From contig CBDFGT010000038.1 in NCBI GenBank assembly GCA_965247225.1, positions 1 through 48,556 of the forward strand: a stretch of 48,556 nucleotides of DNA. Reading direction: 5' to 3'. Positions 7,609 to 15,598 of this stretch are shown here, piece after piece; within the stretch, counting starts at the first letter, position 1, and each line of letters starts with the position of its first letter. The notes beneath the pieces are model-generated. The model worked only from the letters and a program-made list of their open reading frames with translations, searched no databases and was not told where the DNA came from. This DNA comes from CBDFGT01 sp965247225. GTDB lineage: Bacteria; Pseudomonadota; Alphaproteobacteria; Rhizobiales; Rhizobiaceae. The translations under genes and the position numbers were made by a program.

Positions 7609-8611
7609 TAAGCCTTAGATTTTTTACGGTCTCACTCTCCCCCAGTTCATCCTCAATATGCACCCGGATGATCTCTTCAAACGAGGCGTCCGCCGTAAAG
7701 CCAAGCGCCGTTGCTCGGGTAGCAGTGAAATTGCTCGGCCAGCCTGCAACGATTTGCATGATGCGCTCGTCCGGCACGGGTTTGATCAGGTCTACGGCCT
7801 GTTGTCCGGCGACCTGTCGCAGCGCCTCGATCTGTTCGGCCACCGTTGCCGAAATGCCGGGCATGGACAGGGTTCGGCGTGCACTCAGCGCCGCAGTATC
7901 GAGTTTGGTGGCATGCATCAAGAAACCTATGGCCGTGCGTGGCGAGGCGAACCAATGCCGCACTGTATCGGGCACCGGCAGAATGGCTTCCTGTCCCGCA
8001 AGCGGTTCGCGCAGAATATTGGAGAAAAAGTCGGAGATCGCAAGGTTTGGCTTGCCGGGTCTGATGCAGATGGTTGGCAGGCGGATACCGATGCCATCGA
8101 CAAAGCCCTTGCGGCTGTAATCGGCCAGCAGCAATTCGCAAATGGCCTTCTGGGTGCCGTAGGAGGTCAGCGGCGTGGTGAAGAATTCATCGTCGATGAT
8201 TTCGGGGAAGGGGGTTCCAAACACGGCAATGGAGGAGGTGAAGATCAGACGCGGACAATAGCCATCCACGGCATTGGCATGGCGGATGGCTTCCAGAAGA
8301 CGGCGCATCCCGTCCAGATTGATGCTGTAGCCTTTTTCAAAATCCTGTTCCGCCTCGCCGGAAACAATGGCTGCCAGATGAAAAATGATGTGAGGCCGGG
8401 CCGCCACCAGTTTTTCGGCTTCGCCTGGTGCTGAAAGATCAGACACGGTGGCGTGCACGCCGCCCATAAACCCTGCCGGTGCCACAGGCAGGATCACATC
8501 CACGAGCGTGAGTTTGGCAACCGGCTTTGCCTTGATCTCGCAGCTTTTGGCGATATGGTCTGCCAGTTTGCGCCCCAGCATGCCTGCTGCACCAATGATG
8601 GCTATGTGCAT
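7358..8611 (-). CDS. denD: NAD-dependent D-erythronate dehydrogenase-like SDR, C-terminus rewritten by a MITE
   Basis: An extended short-chain dehydrogenase of the DenD group, which oxidises D-erythronate (four-carbon sugar-acid catabolism). Seen: the NAD-binding IIGAAGMLGRKLA at the N-terminus, FTSSIAVFG, the catalytic YGTQKAICELLLADYSR (Y-x3-K), and IGIRLPTICIRPGKPN, typical of DenD. The ORF is 417 codons, but DenD proteins run about 320-340. Residues 335-417 are read from the MITE at 7344-7608 and the stop codon comes from its left inverted repeat. Collapsing the two TA copies restores a stop after 344 residues. The foreign tail is Arg/Lys-rich with no domain. The usual partner genes (otnK, otnI) are absent. 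Ribosome site GGGAGGG supports the start. Substrate is inferred from family likeness. Confidence 0.8.
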   Translation of the reverse strand: MHIAIIGAAGMLGRKLADHIAKSCEIKAKPVAKLTLVDVILPVAPAGFMGGVHATVSDLSAPGEAEKLVAARPHIIFHLAAIVSGEAEQDFEKGYSINLDGMRRLLEAIRHANAVDGYCPRLIFTSSIAVFGTPFPEIIDDEFFTTPLTSYGTQKAICELLLADYSRKGFVDGIGIRLPTICIRPGKPNLAISDFFSNILREPLAGQEAILPVPDTVRHWFASPRTAIGFLMHATKLDTAALSARRTLSMPGISATVAEQIEALRQVAGQQAVDLIKPVPDERIMQIVAGWPSNFTATRATALGFTADASFEEIIRVHIEDELGESETVKNLRLRACRQLQIGRGARRILSLNRRKAQVIPNVSRAFLTHSAAKYAASEGFGENGPFWRRKILKGVGPSCDFAPETDPFSLKPRSDP

Positions 8612-8779
8612 GATGACCCTCCCAAGTTCGTTTTTCGCAAGACTATCGATGGACGCGCAGCAGGGGAAGGGGGCGGGGGTAGTTTCATCGCAGGGCCCAC
8701 TTCAGTATTACGAATAATTAAGTCGTCGATTGTGCGGTATCGCCTTTATGATGCCGCTGAATCACCCTAGACGGATTGC

Positions 8780-10633
8780 ATGATGATAGACCGTATTGCC
8801 AAAATCTTTGAAAACTGGATCAATCCCTTTGCCACACCTGCCAACCTTCAGCCGCCGAAGGGCCTCTACAGTTTTGTCTGGCATTATGTGCGGCAGGCCA
8901 GGGGGGCGTTTTTCGCCATGCTGGTTCTGGGAGGGTTTGTTGCTGTTCTGGAGGCCGGGCTTTTCTGGTTTGTCGGGCGGCTGGTGGATATTCTGGGCCA
9001 GAGCGCACAAGGGGCGGGCTGGAGCGGATTGATTGCGGCGCACGGGGGCGAGCTTGCAGGCATGCTGGCCGTGGTGTTGCTGATCCGGTTTCTGGCAACC
9101 ACGCTGAGCGCCCTTGTCGAGGAACAGACGATTGTTCCGGGCTTCTTCACCCTGACGCGCTGGCAATCCTATACCTATATCGCCCGCCAGTCTTTGAGCT
9201 TTTTCCAGAATGAGTTTGCCGGGCGCATTGTGACCAAGGTCTGGAATGGCGGGCAGGCGACCGGCGATCTGATGGTGACACTGCTGCAGGTGGCCTGGTT
9301 CATGGTGATCTACACCATGTCCACCATGGCGCTGGTGGCCGCCCTTGACTGGCGTCTGGCGGTGATGGTCGGGGTCTGGGTCGTGGCTTTCGGCTTTCTG
9401 GCGCGCTATTTCGTCCCGAAGATCCGCAGGCAGGCGCGGGCCTCGGCAGAGGCGGCTTCCATGTTGCAGGGGCGCATGGTGGATGCCTATTCCAATATCC
9501 AGACGCTGAAACTGTTTGGCCGACAGCAGGAAAATGACCGTTACATGAAAGACGGATTTGACCAGTTCCAGGCGGCCGTCATTCCGTTTACCCGCAATCT
9601 GACCGGTGTTCGCGCCGCTTTGGCGCTGTTGTCCGGCCTGATGATTTGCTGTGTTGCGGCTTTCTGCGTGGATCTGTGGCTGCGCGGCAGTATCACAACA
9701 GGCGGCATTACCTTCACACTCGGCCTTGTGCTGCGGCTGAACATGCTTTTGGGCCGCATGATGACGCAGTTCAATACGATGATGCGCAATATCGGCACGA
9801 TCCAGAATGCTGCCGACATGCTCTCGCTGCCGATCGGCCTGCAGGATGTGCCGGATGCCAGGCCCCTGGTCGTGGCCAGGCCGGATATAAGGTTTGAAGC
9901 CATCCGCTTTCATTACGGGCGTGGCAGCGGCATTATCGACAATCTTTCGCTCAGCATCCGGGCCGGTGAAAAAGTGGGTATTGTCGGGCGGTCCGGGGCT
10001 GGCAAGTCGACACTCGTGAACCTGCTTTTGCGGTTTTATGATCTGGAAGGCGGCCGCATTGTCATTGACGGTCAGGATATTGCAAAAGTGGAGCAGGAAT
10101 CCCTGCGCCGTCACATCGGCATGGTCAGCCAGGATACAGCGCTTCTGCACCGCTCCATTCGCGACAATATCCTGTTCGGTCGGCCCGATGCCGATGAGGC
10201 CATGCTGCGGCAGGCCGCCCTGAAAGCCGAGGCACTGGATTTCATCGAGAACCTGGAGGATCAGCGCGGGCGGCGCGGTTTTGATGCGCATGTGGGCGAA
10301 CGTGGTGTCAAGCTGTCCGGCGGACAGCGGCAGCGCATTGCCATTGCCCGTGTCATGCTGAAAGATGCGCCGATCCTGGTGCTGGACGAGGCCACATCCG
10401 CGCTCGATTCCGAGGTGGAGGCGGCCATCCAGTCCAATCTCGACCGCCTGATGACCGGCAAGACCGTGCTGGCCATTGCCCACCGGCTTTCCACCATTGC
10501 AGCCCTTGACCGGCTGGTGGTGATCGACAGGGGGGCGATCATCGAGGATGGCAGCCATACCGAACTTCTGGCGCGCGGCGGGCTCTACAGCGAGCTCTGG
10601 ACGCGGCAAAGCGGCGGGTTTATTGCCCAATAA
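8780..10633 (+). CDS. ABC half-exporter, fused permease and ATPase (second paralogue)
   Basis: A 617-residue half-transporter closely related to the gene at 4014. It has a six-segment membrane domain and then the ATPase: Walker A GRSGAGKS at 403-410, LSGGQ at about 512, Walker B PILVLDEATSALD, and AIAHRLS with the switch His. The stretches DAPIL(V/I)LDEATSALDSEVEAAIQ and WSRQSGGF/WTRQSGGF are shared with the first copy, showing duplication. Substrate unknown. The start is one of two adjacent ATGs (8780 or 8783) with a poor ribosome site. Its last 14 bases overlap the convergent EEP gene. A 624-codon frame on the opposite strand is a codon-bias shadow of this gene. Confidence 0.95.
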   Translation: MMIDRIAKIFENWINPFATPANLQPPKGLYSFVWHYVRQARGAFFAMLVLGGFVAVLEAGLFWFVGRLVDILGQSAQGAGWSGLIAAHGGELAGMLAVVLLIRFLATTLSALVEEQTIVPGFFTLTRWQSYTYIARQSLSFFQNEFAGRIVTKVWNGGQATGDLMVTLLQVAWFMVIYTMSTMALVAALDWRLAVMVGVWVVAFGFLARYFVPKIRRQARASAEAASMLQGRMVDAYSNIQTLKLFGRQQENDRYMKDGFDQFQAAVIPFTRNLTGVRAALALLSGLMICCVAAFCVDLWLRGSITTGGITFTLGLVLRLNMLLGRMMTQFNTMMRNIGTIQNAADMLSLPIGLQDVPDARPLVVARPDIRFEAIRFHYGRGSGIIDNLSLSIRAGEKVGIVGRSGAGKSTLVNLLLRFYDLEGGRIVIDGQDIAKVEQESLRRHIGMVSQDTALLHRSIRDNILFGRPDADEAMLRQAALKAEALDFIENLEDQRGRRGFDAHVGERGVKLSGGQRQRIAIARVMLKDAPILVLDEATSALDSEVEAAIQSNLDRLMTGKTVLAIAHRLSTIAALDRLVVIDRGAIIEDGSHTELLARGGLYSELWTRQSGGFIAQ

Positions 10634-11558
10634 CAAATTCGCCGGTCAGGCCGTAATGGTTTGAGCCCATATTGTCTTCAATCCGGTCGAGCCTTGTCAG
10701 GTGCAGCGGTGCGCGGGCCAGCATGTGGTCAATGCTGATACCGTAATTTCCAAATTCAACCGGCCAGGATTTGGGCTCGGATCCGGCGGTTTTCAGCCCG
10801 GTTGACCGCAGGAATCGCTGCATGTCCGGGGCGATGATGCCTGAATTGAAATCACCGGCCAGAACCAGCGGACCTTGTGTGCTGTTGAGGATGTTGGCTA
10901 GCCGCCATAATTCCTCCTGATGGGTGTCGTCATAATAGGGCTTGGTCATGTGGGCTGCCGCAAAGGTTACCGGCGTGCCGTCCATATCGATCTGCGTCAT
11001 GATGAAGCGGTTGCGGCGCAGATCGCTGAGCGAACGGACCTGCTGTGTGACGAAGGGGCGCTTCGACAGCATCATCAGGTCGCACTCCCCCGTGTCCTTG
11101 CCGCAGCCGATGCGATAGGGGTAGGTTTGCGCGAGCCTGTCCAGAAACGGCAAAAGCGGTGCAGATTCCAGTGTATAGACAACGTCCGCGCCCGAAGCGA
11201 TGATCATGTCGGCAATCCTGCCGCCATTTTCCGTATTGCTGCCCAGAATATTGAAGGACAAAAGGCGGTATGTCCTGGCGGCGGTGGCCGTTGTGATTTC
11301 GGTTTTGTCGACAAATTCCCGTTTCATGACCACGGAATGCCCGATAATCGCCAGCGAGGCGACCACAAGCAGCATCGAACAGACGTTGCGCCGGATGAGC
11401 AGCGCCAGGAGCGCAATGCCCAGCGCCAGCACGCCCATATGCGTCTGGAGACTGTAAAAGAAGGAAAAAATCCAGTTGTCCGAAACATAGCGCACAGACG
11501 AAATCAAAAGGATCTGCGTGGCAATGACATTTAATATGCAGGCGGGGGTCTTGTTCAT
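10620..11558 (-). CDS. membrane-anchored endonuclease/exonuclease/phosphatase family protein
   Basis: A 312-residue protein with three hydrophobic segments in the first 85 residues and then an EEP-fold hydrolase domain, probably facing the periplasm. EEP motifs are present: LLSFNIL (start of the domain, metal-binding Asn), YTLESA (acidic metal ligand), AAAHMTKPY (His), LAGDFNSG (Asp and Asn) and SIDHMLAR plus GSNHYGL (final Asp-His and His). The family includes phosphodiesterases acting on nucleic acids, lipids or phosphoinositides, so the substrate cannot be named. It converges on the second ABC exporter with a 14-base overlap, and lies divergent from petABC. Confidence 0.85.
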   Translation of the reverse strand: MNKTPACILNVIATQILLISSVRYVSDNWIFSFFYSLQTHMGVLALGIALLALLIRRNVCSMLLVVASLAIIGHSVVMKREFVDKTEITTATAARTYRLLSFNILGSNTENGGRIADMIIASGADVVYTLESAPLLPFLDRLAQTYPYRIGCGKDTGECDLMMLSKRPFVTQQVRSLSDLRRNRFIMTQIDMDGTPVTFAAAHMTKPYYDDTHQEELWRLANILNSTQGPLVLAGDFNSGIIAPDMQRFLRSTGLKTAGSEPKSWPVEFGNYGISIDHMLARAPLHLTRLDRIEDNMGSNHYGLTGEFVIGQ

Positions 11559-11915
11559 GTCCGGAAACTTGTATGAGTGCTGAAAATATCATCCCGTAGC
11601 ATGCGCCATGGTTTTGTGCAATGCAGCAAAATCAGCGTCATTCCGCCAGCGGTATCCGCCGGTTTTGCGGGGTCTTCAATCCCTTTGCCGGTCAGGCAAA
11701 AGCGGCGTAAAACGGGCTTTGTGCGATCAGGGCGAAATCTCCCACAGATTTCCCGCGACATTGTGGCCACATCCCCTTGTCAAGGCTGGACATCATTTGC
11801 GATCAAGACTAGAACGCGCTGTAATTTCGGGGATTCTGTGTCCAAACTGTGGCGGGTGAGTCTCCTTGAAGAGGTGCATGAGATTGCAAAACTTTGCGCA
11901 AAGGAAGGTTTAGCC
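11559..11915. other. 357-base regulatory region between EEP gene and petA
   Basis: The region holds the petABC promoter (listed separately) and a perfect 10-bp palindrome TGTGGCCACA at 11762-11771, 26 bases before the -35 box and so a possible regulator site. An in-frame upstream extension of petA crosses most of it but lacks a ribosome site and is not coding. Confidence 0.5.
11797..11825 (+). promoter_or_regulatory. sigma-70-like promoter of petABC
   Basis: TTGCGA (11797-11802) and TGTAAT (11820-11825) are separated by exactly 17 bases. The predicted start, near 11832, gives a leader of about 85 bases before petA. It is the best pair in the region; activity is inferred. Confidence 0.5.
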
Positions 11916-12494
11916 GTGAGCGAACACGATACAAAAAGCGAAACAGTTGGCGAGCCTACCCGCCGTGATTTCCTTTATCTGACAACAGGCATGGCTGCGG
12001 CAGTGGGTGCTGTGTCCTTTGCGTGGCCGTTTATCGACCAGATGCGCCCGGATGCCTCGACCCTGGCGCTGGCATCCATCGAAGTGGATGTGTCAGCCGT
12101 GGAGCCCGGCATGTCGCTGACAGTCAAATGGCGCGGAAAGCCGGTTTTCATCCGCAACCGTACAGACAAGGAAGTCGAGGAAGCCAATGCTGTTGCCCTC
12201 GCCGACCTGAAAGATCCGGTTGCGCGCAATGCCAATGTTCCGGCCGATGCGCCTGCAACGGGTGTTGACCGGTCCGGCGGCAAGGGCAAGGAAAACTGGA
12301 TCGTGATGATCGGTTCCTGCACCCATCTGGGCTGCATTCCGCTCGGCCAGTCCGGCGAATATAACGGATGGTTCTGTCCGTGCCATGGTTCCGTTTACGA
12401 TACGGCCGGGCGAATCCGCAAAGGCCCGGCACCTGAAAATCTGGCCATGCCGGCGTTTTCGTTTGTTTCTGACACAGTGATCAAGATCGGTTGA
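11916..12494 (+). CDS. petA: ubiquinol-cytochrome c reductase iron-sulfur subunit (Rieske)
   Basis: The 192-residue Rieske protein of the cytochrome bc1 complex, which takes the first electron from ubiquinol at the Qo site and passes it to cytochrome c1. The [2Fe-2S] ligands are in CTHLGC (135-140) and CPCHGS (154-159). The N-terminus has a twin-arginine signal, TRRDFLYLTTG (RR at 16-17), followed by one hydrophobic segment that stays as the anchor. Start choice: the GTG at 11916 behind AAGGAAGG at 11901-11909; the longer open frame upstream has no ribosome site. First gene of a petA-petB-petC operon; petB starts 15 bases after the stop. Confidence 0.96.
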   Translation: MSEHDTKSETVGEPTRRDFLYLTTGMAAAVGAVSFAWPFIDQMRPDASTLALASIEVDVSAVEPGMSLTVKWRGKPVFIRNRTDKEVEEANAVALADLKDPVARNANVPADAPATGVDRSGGKGKENWIVMIGSCTHLGCIPLGQSGEYNGWFCPCHGSVYDTAGRIRKGPAPENLAMPAFSFVSDTVIKIG

Positions 12495-12508
12495 GGGGGA
12501 TACTGAAC

Positions 12509-13765
12509 ATGAGTGGTGGACATTCAACCTACGAACCGACAACGGGCCTTGGCAAATGGGTGGACTCGCGCCTGCCGCTGCCGCGTCTTGTGCATGACAG
12601 CTTCGTGTCCTTTCCGGTTCCGCGCAACCTGAACTATGCCTATACATTCGGTGCCATGCTTTCGGTCATGCTGGTTGTGCAGATGTTGACCGGCATTGTT
12701 CTGGCCATGCATTATTCCGGTGAATCATCGCTGGCGTTCAACTCTGTTGAAAAAATCATGCGTGATGTGAACCATGGCTGGCTGCTGCGCTATCTGCATT
12801 CCAATGGTGCCTCTTTCTTCTTCATTGCCGTTTACCTGCATATTGCCCGCGGCCTTTACTACGGTTCCTACAAGGCTCCGCGCGAAATCCTCTGGATCTT
12901 GGGCGTTGTCATCTACCTGCTGATGATGGCAACGGGCTTCATGGGCTATGTTCTGCCCTGGGGCCAGATGTCCTTCTGGGGCGCAACCGTTATCACCGGC
13001 TTCTTCTCCGCCTTTCCGCTGGTGGGCGAGTGGCTCCAGCAGTTCCTGCTCGGCGGCTTTGCCGTTGACAACCCTACGCTCAACCGGTTCTTCTCGCTGC
13101 ACTATCTGCTGCCGTTCATGATTGCGGGTGTTGTTGTCCTGCATATCTGGGCGTTGCATGTGACCGGCCAGACCAACCCGACCGGTGTTGAAATCAAGTC
13201 CAGGACGGACACGGTTCCCTTTACACCCTATGCAACCATGAAGGATGCCTTCGGTGTCACCCTATTCCTGATGGTCTATGCCTGGTTTGTGTTCTACATG
13301 CCGAATTATCTGGGGCATCCGGACAATTACATCATGGCAGATCCGTTGAAGACCCCGCCGCATATCGTTCCGGAATGGTACTATCTGCCATTCTATGCCA
13401 TGCTGCGGGCGATCACCTTCAATATTGGCCCGATTGACTCCAAGCTTGGCGGCGTTCTGGTGATGTTCGGCTCGATCATCATCCTGTTCTTCCTGCCCTG
13501 GCTCGACACATCGAAGGTCCGTTCGGCTGTTTACCGTCCATGGTACAAGCTGTTCTTCTGGATCTTCGTTGCCAATGCCATCATGCTCGGCTGGCTTGGG
13601 TCGCGCGTGGCGACAGACCTCTATACTTTCATGGCCCTGTGCGGAACCGTCTATTATTTCGCTTTCTTCCTCATCATCATGCCGGTTCTGGGCCTGATCG
13701 AAACACCAAAGCGGATTCCGAATTCCATTACGGAAGATGTTCTGGCGAAGAAAAAACCGGCTTGA
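12509..13765 (+). CDS. petB: cytochrome b of the bc1 complex
   Basis: The 418-residue membrane subunit that carries haems bL and bH and both quinone sites. It has eight hydrophobic segments. Seen: haem-ligand histidines in helices B and D (LHSNGASFFF, VYLHIARG; SLHYLLPF, VVLHIWALH), the Qo-site PEWYYLPFYAMLR and the GQMSFWGATVITGF block. Unlike Bradyrhizobium-type fbcH, cytochrome b is not fused to c1: the gene ends with AKKKPA and petC has its own start. The start ATG at 12509 follows GAGGGGGA; the in-frame TTG-type start six codons earlier overlaps petA and is less likely. Confidence 0.96.
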   Translation: MSGGHSTYEPTTGLGKWVDSRLPLPRLVHDSFVSFPVPRNLNYAYTFGAMLSVMLVVQMLTGIVLAMHYSGESSLAFNSVEKIMRDVNHGWLLRYLHSNGASFFFIAVYLHIARGLYYGSYKAPREILWILGVVIYLLMMATGFMGYVLPWGQMSFWGATVITGFFSAFPLVGEWLQQFLLGGFAVDNPTLNRFFSLHYLLPFMIAGVVVLHIWALHVTGQTNPTGVEIKSRTDTVPFTPYATMKDAFGVTLFLMVYAWFVFYMPNYLGHPDNYIMADPLKTPPHIVPEWYYLPFYAMLRAITFNIGPIDSKLGGVLVMFGSIIILFFLPWLDTSKVRSAVYRPWYKLFFWIFVANAIMLGWLGSRVATDLYTFMALCGTVYYFAFFLIIMPVLGLIETPKRIPNSITEDVLAKKKPA

Positions 13766-13794
13766 CCCTGAAGCGACTGAAAGGAATTCAAACT

Positions 13795-14667
13795 ATGAAA
13801 ACGCTTGTTTCAAGCATTCTGTCGCTGGCCGTAGCCCTTGGTCTGGGTATGGGTGTTGCCCATGCCGAGGAAGGTCTGAAGGCCGAGGTCGAGCATGCCA
13901 TCGCACAGGGACACTACCCCATTTTGAAGCCGAAGAGCGAAAGCTGGAGCTTTGCCGGACCTTTCGGTCATTACGACAAGGGCCAGTTGCAGCGCGGACT
14001 GAAAATCTACACGGAAGTCTGTTCGGCGTGTCATTCCATGAACCTCGTGTCATTCCGCACGCTGGGGGAACTCGGCTATTCGGATGCACAGGTCAAGGCA
14101 TTTGCTGCCAATTATGAAGTGGACGCAGATCCAAATGCTGACGGAGAAGTGCTGAAGCGCAAGGCTGTGCCATCGGATCATTTCCCGTCGCCATACCCGA
14201 ACCAGGAAGCCGCAGCGGCGGCCAATGGCGGTGCCGCTCCGCCGGATATGTCCCTGCTGGCCAAGGCCCGTGGTATCGAACGCGGGTTCCCGACCTTTAT
14301 CTTCGATATTTTCACCCAGTACCAGGAAGGTGGTCCTGACTATATCCACGCCTTGCTGACGGGCTTCCAGGATCCGCCGGAAGGTGTCGAAGTTCCAGAG
14401 GGCACGCATTTCAACCCGTATTTCAATGCGGCGATTTCGCTGAAGATGGCGGCTCCCCTGTCTGATGGTCAGGTGACCTATGACGATGGTACGCCGCAGA
14501 CCGTTGATCAATATTCAAGGGACATTTCTGCATTCCTGATGTGGGCTGCAGAACCGCATCTGGAAGAGCGCAAGCGGACCGGTTTCATGGTCATGGTGTT
14601 CCTGCTGATGCTGACGGGTCTGGTCTATCTGACCAAGAAGTCGATCTACGCCGGCAAGGACCATTGA
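13795..14667 (+). CDS. petC: cytochrome c1 of the bc1 complex
   Basis: The 290-residue periplasmic c-type subunit that takes electrons from the Rieske protein and passes them to soluble or membrane cytochrome c. It begins with a Sec signal peptide ending near AHAEEG (about residue 24). The haem site is CSACH at 76-80, and the sixth ligand is the Met in SLKMAAPL. A C-terminal hydrophobic anchor (MVMVFLLMLTGLVYL) is followed by a basic cytoplasmic tail. The start ATG at 13795 follows AAAGGAATT; the longer open frame into petB is not real. The gene ends the operon, with a terminator 20 bases after the stop. Confidence 0.96.
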   Translation: MKTLVSSILSLAVALGLGMGVAHAEEGLKAEVEHAIAQGHYPILKPKSESWSFAGPFGHYDKGQLQRGLKIYTEVCSACHSMNLVSFRTLGELGYSDAQVKAFAANYEVDADPNADGEVLKRKAVPSDHFPSPYPNQEAAAAANGGAAPPDMSLLAKARGIERGFPTFIFDIFTQYQEGGPDYIHALLTGFQDPPEGVEVPEGTHFNPYFNAAISLKMAAPLSDGQVTYDDGTPQTVDQYSRDISAFLMWAAEPHLEERKRTGFMVMVFLLMLTGLVYLTKKSIYAGKDH

Positions 14668-14686
14668 CCGTTCCTGAAATGATGAA

Positions 14687-14714
14687 AAAAAAGCGGCTTT
14701 CGGGCCGCTTTTTT
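14687..14714. terminator. bidirectional terminator between petC and the PemK-like gene
   Basis: AAAAAAGCGGC (14687-14697) pairs with GCCGCTTTTTT (14704-14714) across a 6-base loop, with A's on one side and T's on the other. It can end both petABC and the leftward toxin operon. It touches the toxin stop codon. Confidence 0.92.
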
Positions 14715-15045
14715 ATATCAGCATGTTGGCCAGTGCCCGCTCGCAGGCAAGGCGATCCAGAGGCCCGGCCTTGCCAAGCTTTCGCAGGATCAATGCATTT
14801 GGAATTGTGGCAAGCCGCCACCTGATAACACAGGCCACCGGCAATTGTGCGGCTGACAGGTCGCTTACGTCTATATCGCCTGGCCTGGAACTGGCCTTGG
14901 CCGTTGTAATCATCGCGACAACGGTTGCACCATTGGCTGTATTGAAGTCGATACCCGACAGAACCAGAGCAGGGCGTCTTTTCAGGACCGGGATTTCCGA
15001 AAATGGAAATGGAACAACGATGGTCTCGTAGCGTTCACAGATCAT
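14713..15045 (-). CDS. PemK/MazF-like endoribonuclease toxin
   Basis: A 110-residue protein of the PemK/MazF type, which cut mRNA at short sequences. The N-terminal ETIVVPFPFSEIP followed by KRRPALVLS matches the usual 'G-D-I-V-x-V-x-F-P' plus 'K-x-R-P-A-x-V-L-S' opening of this fold. ATVVAMITTA and the C-terminal LILRKLGKAGPLD also fit. It overlaps the upstream partner gene by 11 bases, so the pair is co-translated, in the order antitoxin then toxin. The toxin reads intact. The partner is larger than the usual MazE (see next entry), so this may be a less common pairing. Confidence 0.75.
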   Translation of the reverse strand: MICERYETIVVPFPFSEIPVLKRRPALVLSGIDFNTANGATVVAMITTAKASSRPGDIDVSDLSAAQLPVACVIRWRLATIPNALILRKLGKAGPLDRLACERALANMLI

Positions 15046-15400
15046 GGAAAGCAGCCTCGTCTTCCGGGCTTTCCCATTCGGGAAACAGGGATGAAATGCT
15101 GACGAGATAAGAATCTTCTGTGCGGACCTCGCGAATGGAAACCCTTTCGCCTTTCCGGTGTTTATACCATTTGCTCCAGACCTCTTTCATAGCGCCTTCA
15201 GGTTTCAAAGCCTCTGTCGGGCGACCGTCCTTGCCGGTTTTCATGCCAAGCCAGCTCCCCAAAACGCCGTCTATTTCCAGATTGATCGCTTCACCGTCTT
15301 CCAGTGCCATCATGCGTTTTCTCAGATCGGTATTTTCGACATGCCTGAACCATATGGCGACGTCATTGATCATCACCCGGGGTTCAGTTTTCATATCCAT
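15035..15400 (-). CDS. putative antitoxin or partner of the PemK-like toxin
   Basis: A 121-residue protein that I do not recognise by family. It starts MDMKTEPRVMINDVAIWFRH, is rich in charged residues and ends PEDEAAFHDL. The middle (ALEDGEAINLEIDGVLGSW) resembles a swapped-hairpin strand pattern but this is weak. Start choice: the ATG at 15400 behind AGGAG; the frame is open to 15586, but that extension runs across the promoter and G tract and is unlikely. Its 11-base overlap with the PemK-like gene and the strong shared promoter make an antitoxin or partner role the best inference. Confidence 0.6.
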   Translation of the reverse strand: MDMKTEPRVMINDVAIWFRHVENTDLRKRMMALEDGEAINLEIDGVLGSWLGMKTGKDGRPTEALKPEGAMKEVWSKWYKHRKGERVSIREVRTEDSYLVSISSLFPEWESPEDEAAFHDL

Positions 15401-15451
15401 TTCAGCGGTCTCCTGAATTTGAGTGGCGCAGTGATCTGACAGCATGATGCA

Positions 15452-15495
15452 GGGGGGGGTGAAAGAAAATAGTACCCCCCACAGGCCCCTGTCAA
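15452..15495 (-). promoter_or_regulatory. promoter of the PemK-like operon with an 8-base G/C tract at the start site
   Basis: On the minus strand TTGACA (15490-15495) and TATTTT (15466-15471) are 18 bases apart. A run of eight C's (plus-strand G's at 15452-15459) lies where transcription should begin. GGGGGGT (15454-15460) and ACCCCCC (15474-15480) form a perfect inverted repeat bracketing the -10, and a near-palindrome ACAGG/CCTGT lies in the spacer. Confidence 0.5.
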
Positions 15496-15526
15496 TGGCG
15501 AAGATATTTGTTCGGGCGGCACCTGT

Positions 15527-15554
15527 TTGACTTGCAGTTTGGCTTTTTATCAGG
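15527..15554 (+). promoter_or_regulatory. sigma-70-like promoter of apt
   Basis: TTGACT (15527-15532) and TATCAG (15549-15554) are separated by 16 bases. They lie 45 bases upstream of the apt ATG and back to back with the leftward toxin-operon promoter. Confidence 0.45.
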
Positions 15555-15598
15555 ACAATTTGCCTGTAAGACGGGTCGGAAACCACAAGGGCATATCT

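Noticed and set aside
8762..10636. A 624-codon open frame on the minus strand opposite the second ABC exporter
   Set aside because: It is a reading-frame shadow of the strongly biased ABC gene: His/Gln/Pro-rich with no domain, and the plus strand has all ABC motifs.
13540..13794. An N-terminal extension that would overlap petC with petB
   Set aside because: The extension hides the signal peptide. ATG 13795 has a ribosome site and starts a normal Sec signal, so petB and petC are not fused.
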